This document shows positions 11,640 to 22,990 of a stretch of DNA of 64,000 nucleotides, in pieces. The first letter of the stretch is position 1. Each line of letters begins with the position of its first letter. Source of the DNA: Atherix ibis. Lineage: Eukaryota > Arthropoda > Insecta > Diptera > Athericidae. A model generated the notes under the pieces. That model made no database searches. It saw nothing but the letters and a program-made list of their open reading frames with translations, and had not been told where the DNA came from. A program made the position numbers and the translations under genes. The stretch is from NCBI GenBank assembly GCA_958298945.1, contig OY282610.1:41609667-41673666 (forward strand), read 5' to 3'.

Positions 11640-12055
11640 TTTCTCGCTTGGAGAATATGTGAATAAGAAAAATTATCATATACACATATGAGGCTATAAA
11701 AACCTCCAATAAATTGTGCAAAAGCCATTGTATTGACGAAAACGTATGCATTTTGGTATGAAAATATCTTCGAACTCCGTAATTATTGTAAAAGAAGACA
11801 CTTTATTATGGCTTTATTGTTGCGAAAAGTTCCCAGGACGCATAATTTCGAGATTTGGTGATTTGAATTGGCCTCCACGACCGTACGATTTGACACTGTT
11901 GGCATTTAAAAAAAAATAAAAGATCATATTTACACCAGATAATTTTTATATTTTATGGTATTTAAAAACTAACAACCGTCATGTAATGGCCGAATTATAC
12001 GAGAAAATGTGCGAAAGTCATCAAAAATTACCTTAAAAGGATCAAGTTCAACATC
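11640..12055 (+). pseudogene. DD41D-type transposase relic
   Basis: Plus-strand fragments: ATGCATTTTGGTATG stands for the WCxFW motif, the strip GGCTTTATTGTTGCGAAAAG is followed by FGDLNWPPRPYDLT, and then a C-terminal run. It matches the other relics listed in this window and is broken by many indels. Confidence 0.7.
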
Positions 12056-12059
12056 CTAA

Positions 12060-13628
12060 TTATATATTATGTCAAAGTATATTCAATAAAATTTCATATT
12101 AATATATAAATTCAAAATATGTTTTGTTTCACTTTATTTCCCAACACATAAATTCGATAATTTTTAATTTGGATTTTTTTTTGTTTGTTTTTATAATAAA
12201 ACAATATAACTATTCCTTTGTAAAATTTTATTTAAAAATGAACATAAGATTAATACAAATGAAAATAAAATATAAACAATAATAGTTATAAAAATAAGAA
12301 TAGTTGTTATAATAATAATTAAAAAAAAAAAAAAAATTTATATTATATAAAATCATCCAAAATAATAAATAAGAATTTTCATAAAAATTAATAGGTTTTA
12401 AAAAAAATCGTTGTCTTGTTTTTATTTTTGTTGTTGTTTGCTTTATTTACTCGTTTGTATAATATTTAGAGTAGAAAAAATAAATAATAATTATTATTAC
12501 AATATAATAAGAACTAATATTTGAAGGCACATTCTGTTTAAATAAAATCGAGTATTTAATATCATTCGATGGATTTGACTATGAATATTGTAGTAGGGGG
12601 CAGCTTAGCTTCCGGAAATACTCGATTTTCAACTTTATATTTTCTTCGAGTTAATATTGCTTAGCAATTTAAATTTGTATCATTTTTTTTTTTAAATTAT
12701 TATTTATTTATTTTAAAAGATTTGATTTTTAATGTATCCACAATGTTTTTTTTTTCAATTAAAAAAGTTCAAAAAAAAAACAATTTTACTTTTTGAACAT
12801 TTGACGTGTTTAATTTTGTTAAAAAAAAGTTGCATTTTTGTTCAATAAATTCCATAAAAGCTAATATTGGCTAATCAATTCGGTCTTTGAGATTTTTGCT
12901 GCTATATTTAAATAATTATTATTCTTGTTTGCTATTAATTTCGATATCAATTATTTACGATATCAAATAATAATTTCTTCCTTTAATTTTAGGTCATGGT
13001 CCTCCTGTGACTATTTGTTAATTTTTTTGTTGAATTTTCGTAGATTTAAGTCACATTGCTAATTTATATTCGTAGTTAAAATATTGATAAGTATTTAAAG
13101 TAAATTCGAAAAAATTCTCTACTAATAACTAACTATTAGTATGTTAATAAAAATGTCGATACTTTAAATAATTCCTAAAAGCTTCTGGGATGTTTGCTTG
13201 CGATTTAAATGGTAGCCACATTTAAAATCAAGCAAAGTTTTTTAATAAGCATAATTATTTATTATAGTAGAATTTTGTTGTTGTTGTTGTTGCTGTTATA
13301 TTCTAACAAGTATTTAAATACTTGTACATATGTTAAGTATTTTTTTTTTTATTGTAAATAATTTTTTTTTTTAATTTTCATCGGTTTTTTTTCTCTTCAA
13401 TTTTCTTTAATTCTGTTCACTATATAACCTTTAATTATTTAATTAGCTATAATTAAAAATTAATGGAAAATTATCTTTTTTTTTTTTTTTGTTGTTGTGC
13501 GAATTGACAAAATAAAAGGGTATAAAATGCAAGAACATAAGTAACATATAAATATGATCTGTGTATGTACGAGTATGTACGTGTATGCATGGACGTTTTT
13601 CAAAATTATGCCTGGAGATGGCATTTTA
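12060..13628 (-). other. 3' flank or untranslated region of the PTB-domain gene
   Basis: Extremely AT-rich region directly downstream of the stop codon of the minus-strand PTB gene at 13629. It probably contains the 3' UTR, but the cleavage site cannot be chosen among many TTTATT (AATAAA) hexamers. There are long T and A runs, and a GTT repeat at 13277-13292. A stem at 12544-12629 is noted separately. Confidence 0.45.
12544..12629. other. 13 bp stem enclosing a GC-richer loop
   Basis: AAAATCGAGTATT at 12544-12556 pairs exactly with AATACTCGATTTT at 12617-12629. The 60-nt interval holds the only GC-rich stretch nearby (GTAGGGGGCAGCTTAGCTTCC). It may be a structured RNA element in the 3' UTR. 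There is no family match. Confidence 0.4.
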
Positions 13629-15241
13629 TTAGAATGGATTGACAGCTGCCAAACCGACACGACCGCCAGCTCTCGGTAATTGTGGGCGAGGTTCTGCGTA
13701 ACTGTGACGATAACCTTTGGCCAGATTCGATAAACTTTTTGAATTTGTTATGATGGGATATTGAGGATTTTCACGATTCTTATCATTGCGTTGATACTGT
13801 ACTGGAGGTTGGGGTTGTACAGAATGTGGTGTTGGAATTTGATTGCTGGTATGGTGTGTGGACCTTGACCGATCTTTGCGTACCGAACGTTGTTGTTCTT
13901 CATCACTCCAGTTGTCGTAACGTAAGTCGCCTTCGATTGGGTCGAGAGAGCCACGAGAATGCATTTCTTGGTAGCTGTGTGGAGTTGGTTTCTTTTTGTC
14001 CTCGGTAAATTTGCTTCTTTCCATTGCCCGGAACTTCTCTTTAGCATCGTAGAAACGATCTTTCGGCGAAATCTTCAATGACGAATCGGGAGAAGTGCTT
14101 TTTGTCTGCCTTCGGTTTGGGGGCGCTTTTCTGTCGCTTTCATACCGATCTTGTTGTTGTCGGACTAAATATTGTTCATTACGCACATATGATGACGGAG
14201 TTCTCATCTCGTTTCGTTGCTGTACTATTTCGTTTTGGATATATTCTTTACGATATGGTGGCGAATGGCTTTGAGGCTCTGCATCGTCAAATGATTTATA
14301 TCGCATCACTGGTGATTTAATCATCTTCTGGATACTTTCCCTGTAGGGTAAGCTTTCAGGTTCCTTGTACGGATTTCGGTCGTTGTAGTGTGGATAGAAT
14401 TCCCTTTCACGATCAAGAGAGTGATGTATCGAGTGTGGTTGCCTCTCCATAGAGTGATGGCGGCCACGATCACAATCTCGATCACGATCACGATCACGAT
14501 CACGATCACGGCTACGATCAACATCATGGTCACGTTCACGTTCGGGTGAATGATAATATCGTGGTTTACTACCACCTTTGCTAACCATCACATTACGTTC
14601 ATCGGAACGGTCTTCTCTATATTTAGGACTGCCGCTTGGATGATGGTCTATTTTGTCTCTTTTTGTATAGGCTTCCTGGTATTTTTGTTTGTCGGTAATA
14701 TTTTCAGTCCGATTTAGTGCTTCTTCATCAGATTCAAACTCTTCATCGTAGTTTTCGTATCGTTGACGATCGATTGGTCGTCCTGAGTAGGATTTTTCCA
14801 CATTGTTATGGTATTTCGTTGTCTCTGGACTATATTTAGTATTGACACCCGGTTTTCTGTCATCAGAATGCTTTCGATATTTTCGTTCTTGTCCAGCTAT
14901 TACGTGATCTGGATGATGTGGCCGATGGTGATCATTATAATCGATATCTCTCTCTCCGTCATATTGTTTATCCATTAGAACTTTCTTGAAACGAGTATCA
15001 AAATCTGATGGACGCATAATAATTGGGCGAATATCATCTTCTCGAGAATTCCAACCGGGGCGTCCTGTTTCCTTATCGCGGCTTAACGATCGATGATAAT
15101 TTGCACTCGATGTTGATGAGTCCCGCTGTAACGGTAAGCCGTCTTTGTTAGACCGATAACGATTTGGCGTTTCTACAGAACGCCGAGCTGGCTGCAATGA
15201 TATTATCGTATTATCAGCTTCGTTCGACCAATTATCCTCTT
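13629..15241 (-). CDS. PTB/PID-domain protein gene, coding exon 4 (last)
   Basis: The exon starts after a TTTTAG acceptor at 15242-15244 and ends at the stop codon 13629-13631. It supplies about 537 codons, starting EEDNWSNEADNT. The protein here is charged and predicted disordered, rich in Arg, Asp, Ser, Tyr and His. It includes a run of about 12 Arg-Asp pairs coded by a GATCAC microsatellite (about 14465-14520). Near the end lie KSLSNLAKGYRHSYAEPRP and the tail GGRVGLAAVNPF. No enzyme motif is present. It looks like the flexible tail of an adaptor protein. The ORF is long and unbroken and the codon use is normal, so it is a live gene. Confidence 0.88.
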
Positions 15242-15308
15242 CTAAAATGAAAAATAATTCATATAATAAAATTAATTATTTCTGTATATTCCATGTTGTT
15301 CTCCTTAC

Positions 15309-15772
15309 CACTTGAACTATGTCCGTCTTGACGTTCAGGACTCGGTGCCAGATCCGATCCGATACCAGAAGATCCTCGTGAAGAAACAACTTGTTTAGCT
15401 GGATTAGTGGTTGCGCCAACAATCAAACTATTGCGACATCTTCGCAGCTCAGTTGCAGCCAAATTCCCTTTGGATCTATGGACAGTATCGTAGTCACGGG
15501 GCGGTAGTAAAATTGGCGGCCCATTTCCATTCAGCTTAGCTCTAAGCTCAGCAGCTAATGAATCAAATAAATTAACTTTTGTTTTCGGCAATGGAGATAC
15601 TGGCGACATCATTGGATGCTCCTCACTGCATTCCGATTCACGAGTACTCGTTCCTGTGTCACTTCCGAGAGATGATTCGAATCGTTTTGGTGATGATTCA
15701 ATTCGTCTAGCAGAGGCTTTTTGCTCCGGCATATTTGATGGTAATAGAGATGAAGATGCGCTTATTCCAAGC
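15309..15772 (-). CDS. PTB/PID-domain protein gene, coding exon 3
   Basis: The acceptor is AATTAG at 15773 and above, and the donor GTAAGG starts at 15308. The 464 bp give one finishing base, 154 codons and one starting base. That fits exon 2 (ends in phase AG|) and exon 4 (starts AA, completing Glu). The peptide reads LGISASSSLLPSNMPEQKAS, then Ser/Pro-rich sequence, KVNLFDSLAAELRAKLNG and PPILLPPRDYDT. The ATG at 15732 is internal, not the start. A 68 bp intron separates it from exon 4; on the other side lies the 23 kb intron. Confidence 0.85.
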
Positions 15773-16024
15773 CTAATTTTTTAAGATATCAAAAAAAAAT
15801 AAAAATATATTTTCATATTAAAAATTTCGTTAATAAATTCTTATTTAATAATTTTTTTTGGTTGGGCTATCTTAATTGAATTTACCCAAGTACCTAACTA
15901 AAGGCAGCGTAATATATTTAGTAATTATTGAAAATAATAATCATCTATGAGAGAAGGCATGATATCATGGACAATTAATTTAAAACATAATTACAAATGG
16001 ATAAATTCTATATTTCATAAAGGA

Positions 16025-16590
16025 CTAGCTAATACCCGGCGCCCCTCAATAAATAAAGTATGTGGGTTTTTATTTTTATTTGAAAAAAAATCTTTATTGC
16101 AATACAATTGGATATATAATATTTTTGGGTTTTCCATTTGGTGCATAAACGAACAATTTTTTTGCCGTTCGTACAGTGGAGAAAGAAACGAATAGTTGAT
16201 CATGGGCAAGCAAGCATTTTCTAAATTCAACCCAGCAACACTTAGCGATTGTCCTTGGGCTTTGTCGATTGTGATTACTAGGGCAATGCTGATAAATATT
16301 GTTACTCTTACTTTTGGCATTAATGGCAACTCTGATTCCGTCCAATTTTCAAACTTAAAATGTTTAAAAAATCTCCAATAAATCTAGAAACTCTATTGGA
16401 TAATTGACAGCTTGATCTGCATCTCTAACTGCGTCAACAGATTTGTATTTCGTTGGCTCTCCTGGACGGTTCAATTGAATCCGATCGTTTATTTTGTTGA
16501 CGTTATGATTCTTCGGACCATAGAACATACAGAAAATACGCCGATTTGATAATGAAATAATAGGTTTTGGATACTGATTATTCGCTAAAG
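16025..16590 (-). mobile_element. Helitron 3' end with PIF1-like helicase C-terminus
   Basis: Minus-strand frames encode the C-terminal part of a Helitron RepHel helicase: KNHNVNKINDRIQLN, PGEPTKYKSVDAVRDADQ, ALVITIDKAQGQSLSVAGLN, a worn YV(A)CSRV region, and LFVYAPNGKPKNIIYP with a stop near 16094. Helicase motif VI-type residues are still visible. About 70 bp downstream lies GGGCGCCGGGTATTAGCTAG followed by T. This fits a Helitron terminus (short GC-rich hairpin, CTRR, then T of the AT target). The 5' part including the Rep domain is missing, and several frameshifts are present. Confidence 0.85.
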
Positions 16591-16609
16591 GTGAGACTTA
16601 TTTATCGTT

Positions 16610-16698
16610 CGGTGGATACGTCATTAAGCAAAATTGCCCTATACGGGACTATGTAAATCCACAAATGACTGTGGAGAAGCTATTGTATCTGCAAAATG
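16610..16698 (+). pseudogene. DD41D-type transposase relic, left piece
   Basis: NPQMTVEKLLYLQNVTAYL stands for the segment before the WCxFW motif in this family. It is cut at 16699 by a mariner starting CGAGGG after a TA. The matching right piece is at 17770-18175. Confidence 0.7.
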
Positions 16699-17660
16699 TG
16701 ACTGCATATTTGTCTAAAGGTACGAGGGAAGTCCCAGAACATCGCAGTGGTCGTCCAAATGAGGTGACCACGCCAGAAATGGTATAGAAAATCAATAAAA
16801 TGGAATTGGATGACCATCGACTGACAATGCACGAGCTAGCAGATATGGTAGGTATTTCAAAAAGTGCTGTACACATACACACACATCGAATATTGACTGA
16901 AAGTTTGGACATGAGAATGCTGTGCGCAAGCTGGGTGCAACGTTTGTTCACAATGGAACATAAACAGCATCGTGATGTTTCATTGTGAACAAACGTGGCA
17001 ATCAGCTTGCGCATAACCATAGATGAAGTATGGGCGTCGATTCTTTTTGCATCGATTCATAACCATAGATAAAGTATGGGCCTATTACTTTACACCTGAG
17101 CTGAAGGAGCAGTCATAACAATGTACTGAAAGCAAAAAATCGGCTCCCAAGAAGGCGGAGACAGTTCCATCTGCTGGCAAGGTCATGGCGTCAGGTTTTT
17201 GGGATACGTATGGGATAATTTTCATTGATTATCTTCAAAAAGGAAAAACAATCAACGACGAGTATTATGCGAGCTTATTGCAGCGTTTGAGAGATGAAAT
17301 CAAGAAAAAACGGCCGCATTCGGCGTAAAAGAAATTGTTAGTTTATGAAGACCGGTCAAAATGAATGAGTTAAAATTCGAATTAGTTTTTCACGCATCCT
17401 ATTCGTCAGATTTAGCCCGCTCCGATTATTTTTTGTTTACAAACTTGAAAAAAAAATGGCTCGGTGGTAAAAGATTTGCAAAACAATGAACAGGCAGACT
17501 CCGGTTAATCGCTATTTTGAGGAAATCGACGGTTTTTACTATAAACAGCGTATCGAAGCTGTTGAACATCGCTGGGAAAAGTGTATTGAGCTAAAAGGAG
17601 ACTATATTGAAAAATAAAGATATTTTTTCCAGTGGTTTCTGTAATCGCAAAATTATTACT
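16699..17660 (+). mobile_element. Mariner, group M3, degenerate, nested in a DD41D relic
   Basis: It begins CGAGGG after TA. Plus-strand fragments follow the M3 transposase: PEHRSGRPNEVTTPEMV, LCASWVQRL, TIDEVW-like copies, APKKAETVPSAGKVMASGFW, FIDYLQKGKTIN and EYYASLLQRLRDEIKKKRPH. The second Asp region is lost (VYEDRSK). A short direct duplication (CATAACCATAGATRAAGTATGGGC at 17012 and 17054) and a 37 bp inverted duplication (16924-17012) add to the damage. The right end is not visible. Confidence 0.75.
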
Positions 17661-17769
17661 GATAATTGTGATTGATAAAAGTTATTATTTTAACTGACAA
17701 TTTGAAAATCTTTAAGAAATATTTTTAATGAAATTTTTTACTGAAAAGTTTTACTGATAAATTTTTAAT

Positions 17770-18175
17770 GGAAATTATTTATGAAATTATATATCTTGGG
17801 AACTTTGAAAATGAAGAAGGAGGGAGTGTTACCGTCAAGATAACTGACTTTTTTTGGGTCTAAACTTAAAGATTTGAATCTAAACGATATGTGATTTTAA
17901 CAAAAAGCTACTAAAAGCTACACAATACAATAAATTTCGGCTTTATTATGCGGAACGCCTAATTTCCAGATTTGGTGATGATATCAATTGACCTTCATCT
18001 GACGCCGTTGGACTTTTTCTGGTAAATTTACGTAAGAGATTGTATTTATGCAATTAATTTTCAAGCAGCAGAGCATATAAGAACCCTCATCCGTCAAGTA
18101 CTGGCTGAACTATAGCCCAAAATGTTAATTCATCAAAAATTAACTCAAAAGGATCGGGTCCTGTAAGAAATTTCA
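17770..18175 (+). pseudogene. DD41D-type transposase relic, right piece
   Basis: FLGNFENEEGGSVTVKITDF corresponds to the GPYFFENExGxxVTV region. A CHTA-like stretch and DLTPLDFFW follow. It continues the relic at 16610-16698 across the nested mariner. Confidence 0.7.
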
Positions 18176-18230
18176 TTAAAACAATTTGAATAGTTCTAGA
18201 TTTTTTTACATAATGGCAAGGTTTAGAAAA

Positions 18231-20130
18231 TATTAGGTTGGGTCTTTTCCCCCCAAATATTAGTGATATATATTTCGTAAACTATTGATCAGACAAGGTC
18301 AGATTTGTGCTTGTTGGAAAAGTGACATTCCGTACAAAAAAAAGTTCTTTTATAGTTTTTTGATTTTCGATTCAGTTGTGAGCTATAGGATTGTAACAGG
18401 TGAAAGTTAGCAAAGAGAAAATTCGGTACATTTTACAATTTTGCTTTCATCCTGATACCGATACTGTCACAGGGTAATTTTAGTTTCGTCGATTCTAGTT
18501 TAAGGTACACCTCGCAAAGCTAGGCCCGTCGTCGAAAATGTTGATAAAATCATGCATATTATCGAAGTAGACCGATGTCTTGGAAGTCGTAGCTTCGTCT
18601 AGGAGCTAAAGATCGACCATAAAACAGTTTTAAACCATTTGCACAAAGCTGGATTTAAAAAGAAGCTCGATTTTTGAGTGCTATACGCATTGACCCAAAA
18701 AAACATGATGGATCGAAATTTCATCTACAAAGCCTTGGCCAAACGGAATAAAATCGACCCATTTCTTAAGCGAATGATGACTGGGGATGACAAATGATAG
18801 TTTTGTGTGTAAACGATCGTGGTGAAAGCGCGTTGAAGCGGCTCAAACGGTGGCCAAACCAAGATGGGATTGGAAAGGAATCATCTAATGTGAGCTGTTT
18901 CCATATGGCCAAACACTAAGTTTGGACCTCTAATGTCAAAAATTGGACCGTTTGAAGCTAGCCAATAGGAGAGGTGTTGTCTTTCATCAGGATAACGCCA
19001 CGCCACACACATACGAGATCTGCTCAAAAAGTATCGCGAATTTTGAATTTCCGCGGGTTACGTATATTCGATGTTCGATTTTTTGTGGCGTTATATTGGT
19101 ACTTATGTCTCTCACTTATGCAGACAAGTTCAGCCCTTTTGAATATTCAGTTAATTTTTGACAGCTGCTTTGCTTGCACGTGTTTTGGCTCGTCTTCGAT
19201 TTTGAACAAAAACAGCATCGCATTAACATTGCTAAGGAGGTGTTGGTCTTAATTTACTCCAGAGGCTCATAACTGGTGACGAATCATGGGTTTATAGTTA
19301 TGACGAGGAAACCAAAGCTTAATCATCCCAATGGAAGCTACCGCATTAGCCAAGACCGAAAAAAGTGTGCCTAGTACGGTCGAATGTGAAGGTTTTGCTT
19401 ACAGTTTTCTTCGATTGCAGGGGCGTGGTACATCATGAGTTCTTGCCACAGGGTGAAACGATCATTAAAAAATATTACCTGCAACTTATGCGCAAGTTGC
19501 GTAAAGCAATCTGACAGAAACGTCCGGATTTGTGGAAGAACAACAATTGGCTTTTGCCATTTTTGGTCAAAAACAACACACTAATAATGCCGCAGCTACC
19601 GTATTCCTCAGATTTGGTCCCCTGTGACTTTTTCTTGTTCCCGAAACTGTAAAGACCCGTTAAAGGACGACGCTACGCTACGATTGAGGGTTCACAAACA
19701 ATAATTTTTTGAAGTGCTTCGATGATTGAAAAAAAAGTTGGCACAAGTGTATAATATCTGATGGGGATTACTTTGATGGAGACAAAATAGGTATTCATGA
19801 ATAAATAAATAATTTTTGAAAAAACACAAAATTCGCGATACTTTCTGAACAGACCTCGTATATAGTGACTAGCCAGAAACGTCGTGAGCTTGGTTGAGAA
19901 GTGTTAATGCATGCATTATATAGTCCGGATCTGGCACCAAGCTATTACCATATTTTTTTATCGTAACAAAACTTCCTTAGTGATAAGAAATTGACATTAA
20001 GAGCAATAGATTTTTGCCAATAGGAACCAGGGCTTCTATGAGAGACGTATTATGAAGAAACAAATTTTAACAAAAATCCGAAACACGTTCAATAAAGTCT
20101 TGACATTTCTTTTTACTCTAAACTAATATA
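18231..20130 (+). mobile_element. Mariner related to group M1, old, interrupted by an M2 mariner
   Basis: Plus-strand fragments parallel the M1 transposase: KVSKEKIRYILQFCF, RPVVENVDKIMHIIEVDR, LHKAGFKKKLDF, DPFLKRMMTGDDK, LDRLKLANRRGVVFHQDNA, then (after the insert at 19014-19858) VTSQKRRELG and YSPDLAPSYYHIFLS. Removing the insert restores a continuous match, so the nesting is clear. Likely ends are TTAGGTTGGGTC at 18233 and the TAAACTAATA end at 20119-20128, which is less sure. Third Asp changed to Tyr (APSY). Confidence 0.78.
19014..19858 (+). mobile_element. Mariner, group M2, copy 1, nested, internally deleted
   Basis: Ends CGAGATCTGCTCAAAAAGTA and ...CTTTCTGAACAGACCTCG, flanked by TA (19012-19013 and 19859-19860). 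It encodes fragments of a DD34D transposase: QRLITGDESWVYSYDEETK, FFDCRGVVHHEFLPQGE, LRKAI.QKRPDLWKNNNW and the C-terminal HKCIISDGDYFDGDK. The N-terminal DNA-binding part is missing, and the PYSSDLVPCDFFLF region is degenerate. It sits inside the codons after HQDNATPHT of the older mariner. Confidence 0.88.
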
Positions 20131-20134
20131 ATTA
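20046..20134. repeat. 87 bp direct repeat, left copy
   Basis: From TATTATGAAGAAACAAATTT to ACTAATATAATTA. It is identical to 21441-21527, on the far side of the mariner at 20135-21440. The repeat is the 3' end of the older mariner plus a few bases. Confidence 0.95.
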
Positions 20135-21440
20135 CGAGGGTCATTCAACAAGTACTTAGCCTACAAAAGAAAAACGAAAATTTTGGAAAGGTGGCAATTT
20201 ATTTTTCCACATAATCTCCTTCAAGCCCGATACACTTGGCCCAGCGATGCTCTAAGTTTTTTAACCCGTCCAAAAAATACATTTTCTCGAGGAAAGCAAA
20301 ATAGGCCTCCGTGGCGACGATGACCTCCTCATTGGACCCAAATCTATTCCCGGCGAGTGATTTTTTCAGGTTTGGAAACAAAAAGTAGTCACAGGGGGCC
20401 AAATCTGGAGAGTACGATGGATGGGGCAGCAATTCGTAGCGCAATTCGACCAATTTGGCCATGGCGACGGCGGAGGTGTGAGCCGGCGCGTTGTCGTGGT
20501 GGAATAGCACTTTTTTCTTCGCAAAGCGGGGCCGCTTTTTCTTCAATTCGACGTCAAATCGGCCCAATAAGTCAGCATAGTAGCGCTCCATGATTGTTTT
20601 ACCCTTCTCGAGGTAATCGATGTGGGTCACACCTTGTGAATCCCAGAAAACGGTGGCCATCACCTTTCCGGCCGATCGAACAGTCTTCACCTTCTTCGGA
20701 GCACGTTCGCCGGGTGAAGTCCACTGTTTCGACTGTTCCTTGGTCTCTGGTATGTACCAGTGAATCCATGTTTCGTCGACGGTCACGAAACGACGCAAGA
20801 ACTCCGCTGGATTGCGCTGAAACAGCGCCAAACACGTCGCCGATGTGATCTCACGGTTGCGCTTGTTTTCCGGTGTGAGCAAACGCGGCACCCATCGCGC
20901 CGACAGCTTTCTCATGCCCGACAGCTTTCTTCGTGTAGAATATGATGCACCGTTCCTACTGCAACACGTCGCCGATGTGATCTCACGGTTGCGCTTGTTT
21001 TCCGGTGTGAGCAAACGCGGCACCCATCGCGCCGACAGCTTTCTTCGTGTAGAATATGATGCACCGTTCCTACTGCGATGCCCACAGTCTCAGCTATCTC
21101 GTGAACCTTCAATCGACGGTCTGACAACACGAGATCGTGGACTTTTTTAACGTTTTCCTCCGTAGCAGCCGTTTTCGGGGCACCTGGGCGTGGCTCATCA
21201 AAAACCGACGTGCGGCCACGAACAAACTCGTTGAACCAATTCTTGACGGTCGCCATCGAAGGAGAAGAGTCACCATACACAGCATCCAAGCGATCTTTAA
21301 TTTCGCTGCGCGTTTTCCCTTCCAAAAACAAGAATCTAAGTAGGCTACTAAAAGAATGTACTGCACGATGGTAAATTTCTTTTATGACAGCAGTTCCATC
21401 GGGCGGTGAGGCTAAATACTTGTTGTACGAATGACCCTCG
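20135..21440 (-). mobile_element. Mariner, group M3, copy C
   Basis: Ends CGAGGGTCATTCAACAAGTA and ...TGAATGACCCTCG type inverted repeats (right end worn by a few extra bases), with TA on both sides (20133-20134 and 21441-21442). Length 1306 bp. The minus-strand transposase has a complete catalytic core. The flanks are an 87 bp direct repeat (see findings). Confidence 0.92.
20199..21360 (-). pseudogene. Mariner (M3) DD34D transposase with internal duplication
   Basis: The C-terminal frame 20199-21023 is open. VTVDETWIHWYIPETKEQSK carries the first Asp, FHHDNAPAHTSAVA the second and YSPDLAPCDYFLF the third, with 34 residues between the last two. It ends HRWAKCIGLEGDYVEK. The N-terminal half reads FLEGKTRSEIKDRLDAVYGD, WFNEFVRGRTSVFDE and VHEIAETVGIAVGTVHHIL from about 21331. 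The two halves are separated by a tandem duplication (20831-20962 and 20963-21080) of the region coding for the helix before the catalytic core, which breaks the frame. Near the start a base seems lost (ATGGA-ACTGCTGTC). Confidence 0.9.
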
Positions 21441-21527
21441 TATTATGAAGAAACAAATTTTAACAAAAATCCGAAACACGTTCAATAAAGTCTTGACATT
21501 TCTTTTTACTCTAAACTAATATAATTA
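21441..21527. repeat. 87 bp direct repeat, right copy
   Basis: Exact copy of 20048-20134. It is followed by AATAAAATTT, which has no counterpart on the left. Confidence 0.95.
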
Positions 21528-22036
21528 AATAAAATTTTTATGAAAATTAATTCGAAAATTTTAACACGTTGAATCTAAGTGTACCTTTAATTACTTATAT
21601 TAATAACTCTTGTAACAAATAATTTTCGATGTGATTAAAAACGACATGAGAGAAGATTTTTCAAATATTACCAATAATTGTATCTACACGTATGAATTTG
21701 CAAATATATTGTATATATACAGTAATACCCCGCACTTACGTACACTTTGGGACCGGAGCGTGTACGTAAAACAAAAATGTACGTAAAGCGAATCTACTGC
21801 TTTTATTGATGAATAATGTGTTTGAAACAAACTAAAACAATAAGTATATAAATAAAAAGAAAAAAAGGGATATATGTATGTAGTTTTACACTTTTATTTC
21901 ATACGTTTATATTTTTTATGCTATATTTAACGTATATTAAAAAAAAAAACAAAAAACAAATTCATATACATACTAAACAAAACTTAAAAAATAAACATAA
22001 ACTTCAAAATTAAACAGTATGTACTACATATTAAAT

Positions 22037-22990
22037 TTAATTGCTCGATGACGTAGAGAATGATGTATCATCTTCATAAGTGGTGTAATCAACCGCTAAA
22101 CGCTTTTTTGCTGGTGAGTCAGGAGATGTATTGTAGATGAACTTATTGTAAAAGTCTTGCGACTTCCTGAAGTGGATGCCAAATTACGATTTTCTTTTGA
22201 TTTTGAGCTAAGGTGATATATTGTAGTTTTTGTTGCAACAAAATCTTTTAAAGAGCTTTGTTTACTATGTTTTTTCATTTCCCTGTATAATTCTGAATAA
22301 CAGGAATATGCGTCCATAATGTCTTTGTTAACCTTTAAACTCCTCTCAAAATCTGGATCGTATTTTTCAAAAAGAGCCATTCCATTTTGAAAACATTGGA
22401 AAGCATCTGCTAAAATTTTGGATGTTAGTCCTTCAGATTCAGTGGATTTTTCTGCGACATTGCATACTAAATTTTCAGGTTGTATCTGTTCATTTAATTC
22501 TAAAAGATCTTCATTGTTGAGAGGTTCATCGTAGGATGCTATAAGTTCAACTACATCATTTGAATCTACTTCTAACTCTAGATGTTGCGCCATATCTATA
22601 ATATTGCAAATGATTTCAGCGTTATTATTTTCGCAATCTTCTCTATCTTTTGTCTCCTGCGGAAATAATTTATTCCAGGCCTCTTTCATTGTAGAAACTG
22701 AAATATCATTCCAGGTGTCTCGAATTGTTTTTATGCAATCTAAAATATTGTATTCCGCCCAAACTTTTTTAAAAACTTCCCGACCTGAACCTTCTTTACT
22801 GTCAATTGCGGCAATTCTTTTACTGAATGTTTTTTTTATTAAATAGTTCAGTTTAAATGACGCGATAACACACTGGTCCATGGGTTGAAGGATAGATGTG
22901 GTGTTTGGAGGTAAAAATTCAACTCGAATATTATAGTTGCCTAAATTTTGCGGATGACCGGGAGCATTATCGATAACTAATAAATTTTTT
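22037..22990 (-). pseudogene. Tigger/pogo transposase, C-terminal half
   Basis: Minus strand: LLVIDNAPGHPQNLGNY with the second catalytic Asp, FLPPNTTSILQPMDQCVIAS with the third, then the typical downstream region (DCIKTIRDTWNDISVSTMKE, AWNKLFP). An acidic tail follows. The frame is open from about 22990 to a one-base loss near 22160. In the corrected frame the tail runs to a stop at 22037-22039. The DNA-binding CENP-B-like half and the first Asp are deleted. The gene is part of the Tigger element spanning 21720-26395. Confidence 0.88.

Noticed and set aside
11458..11751. 97-codon hydrophobic ORF as a membrane protein
   Set aside because: Poly-A/T-driven Lys, Ile and Phe content; it overlaps a transposase relic on the other strand.
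15259..15732. ATG at 15732 as the start of a separate gene
   Set aside because: The frame continues upstream to a splice acceptor that matches exon 2 in phase, so this Met is internal.
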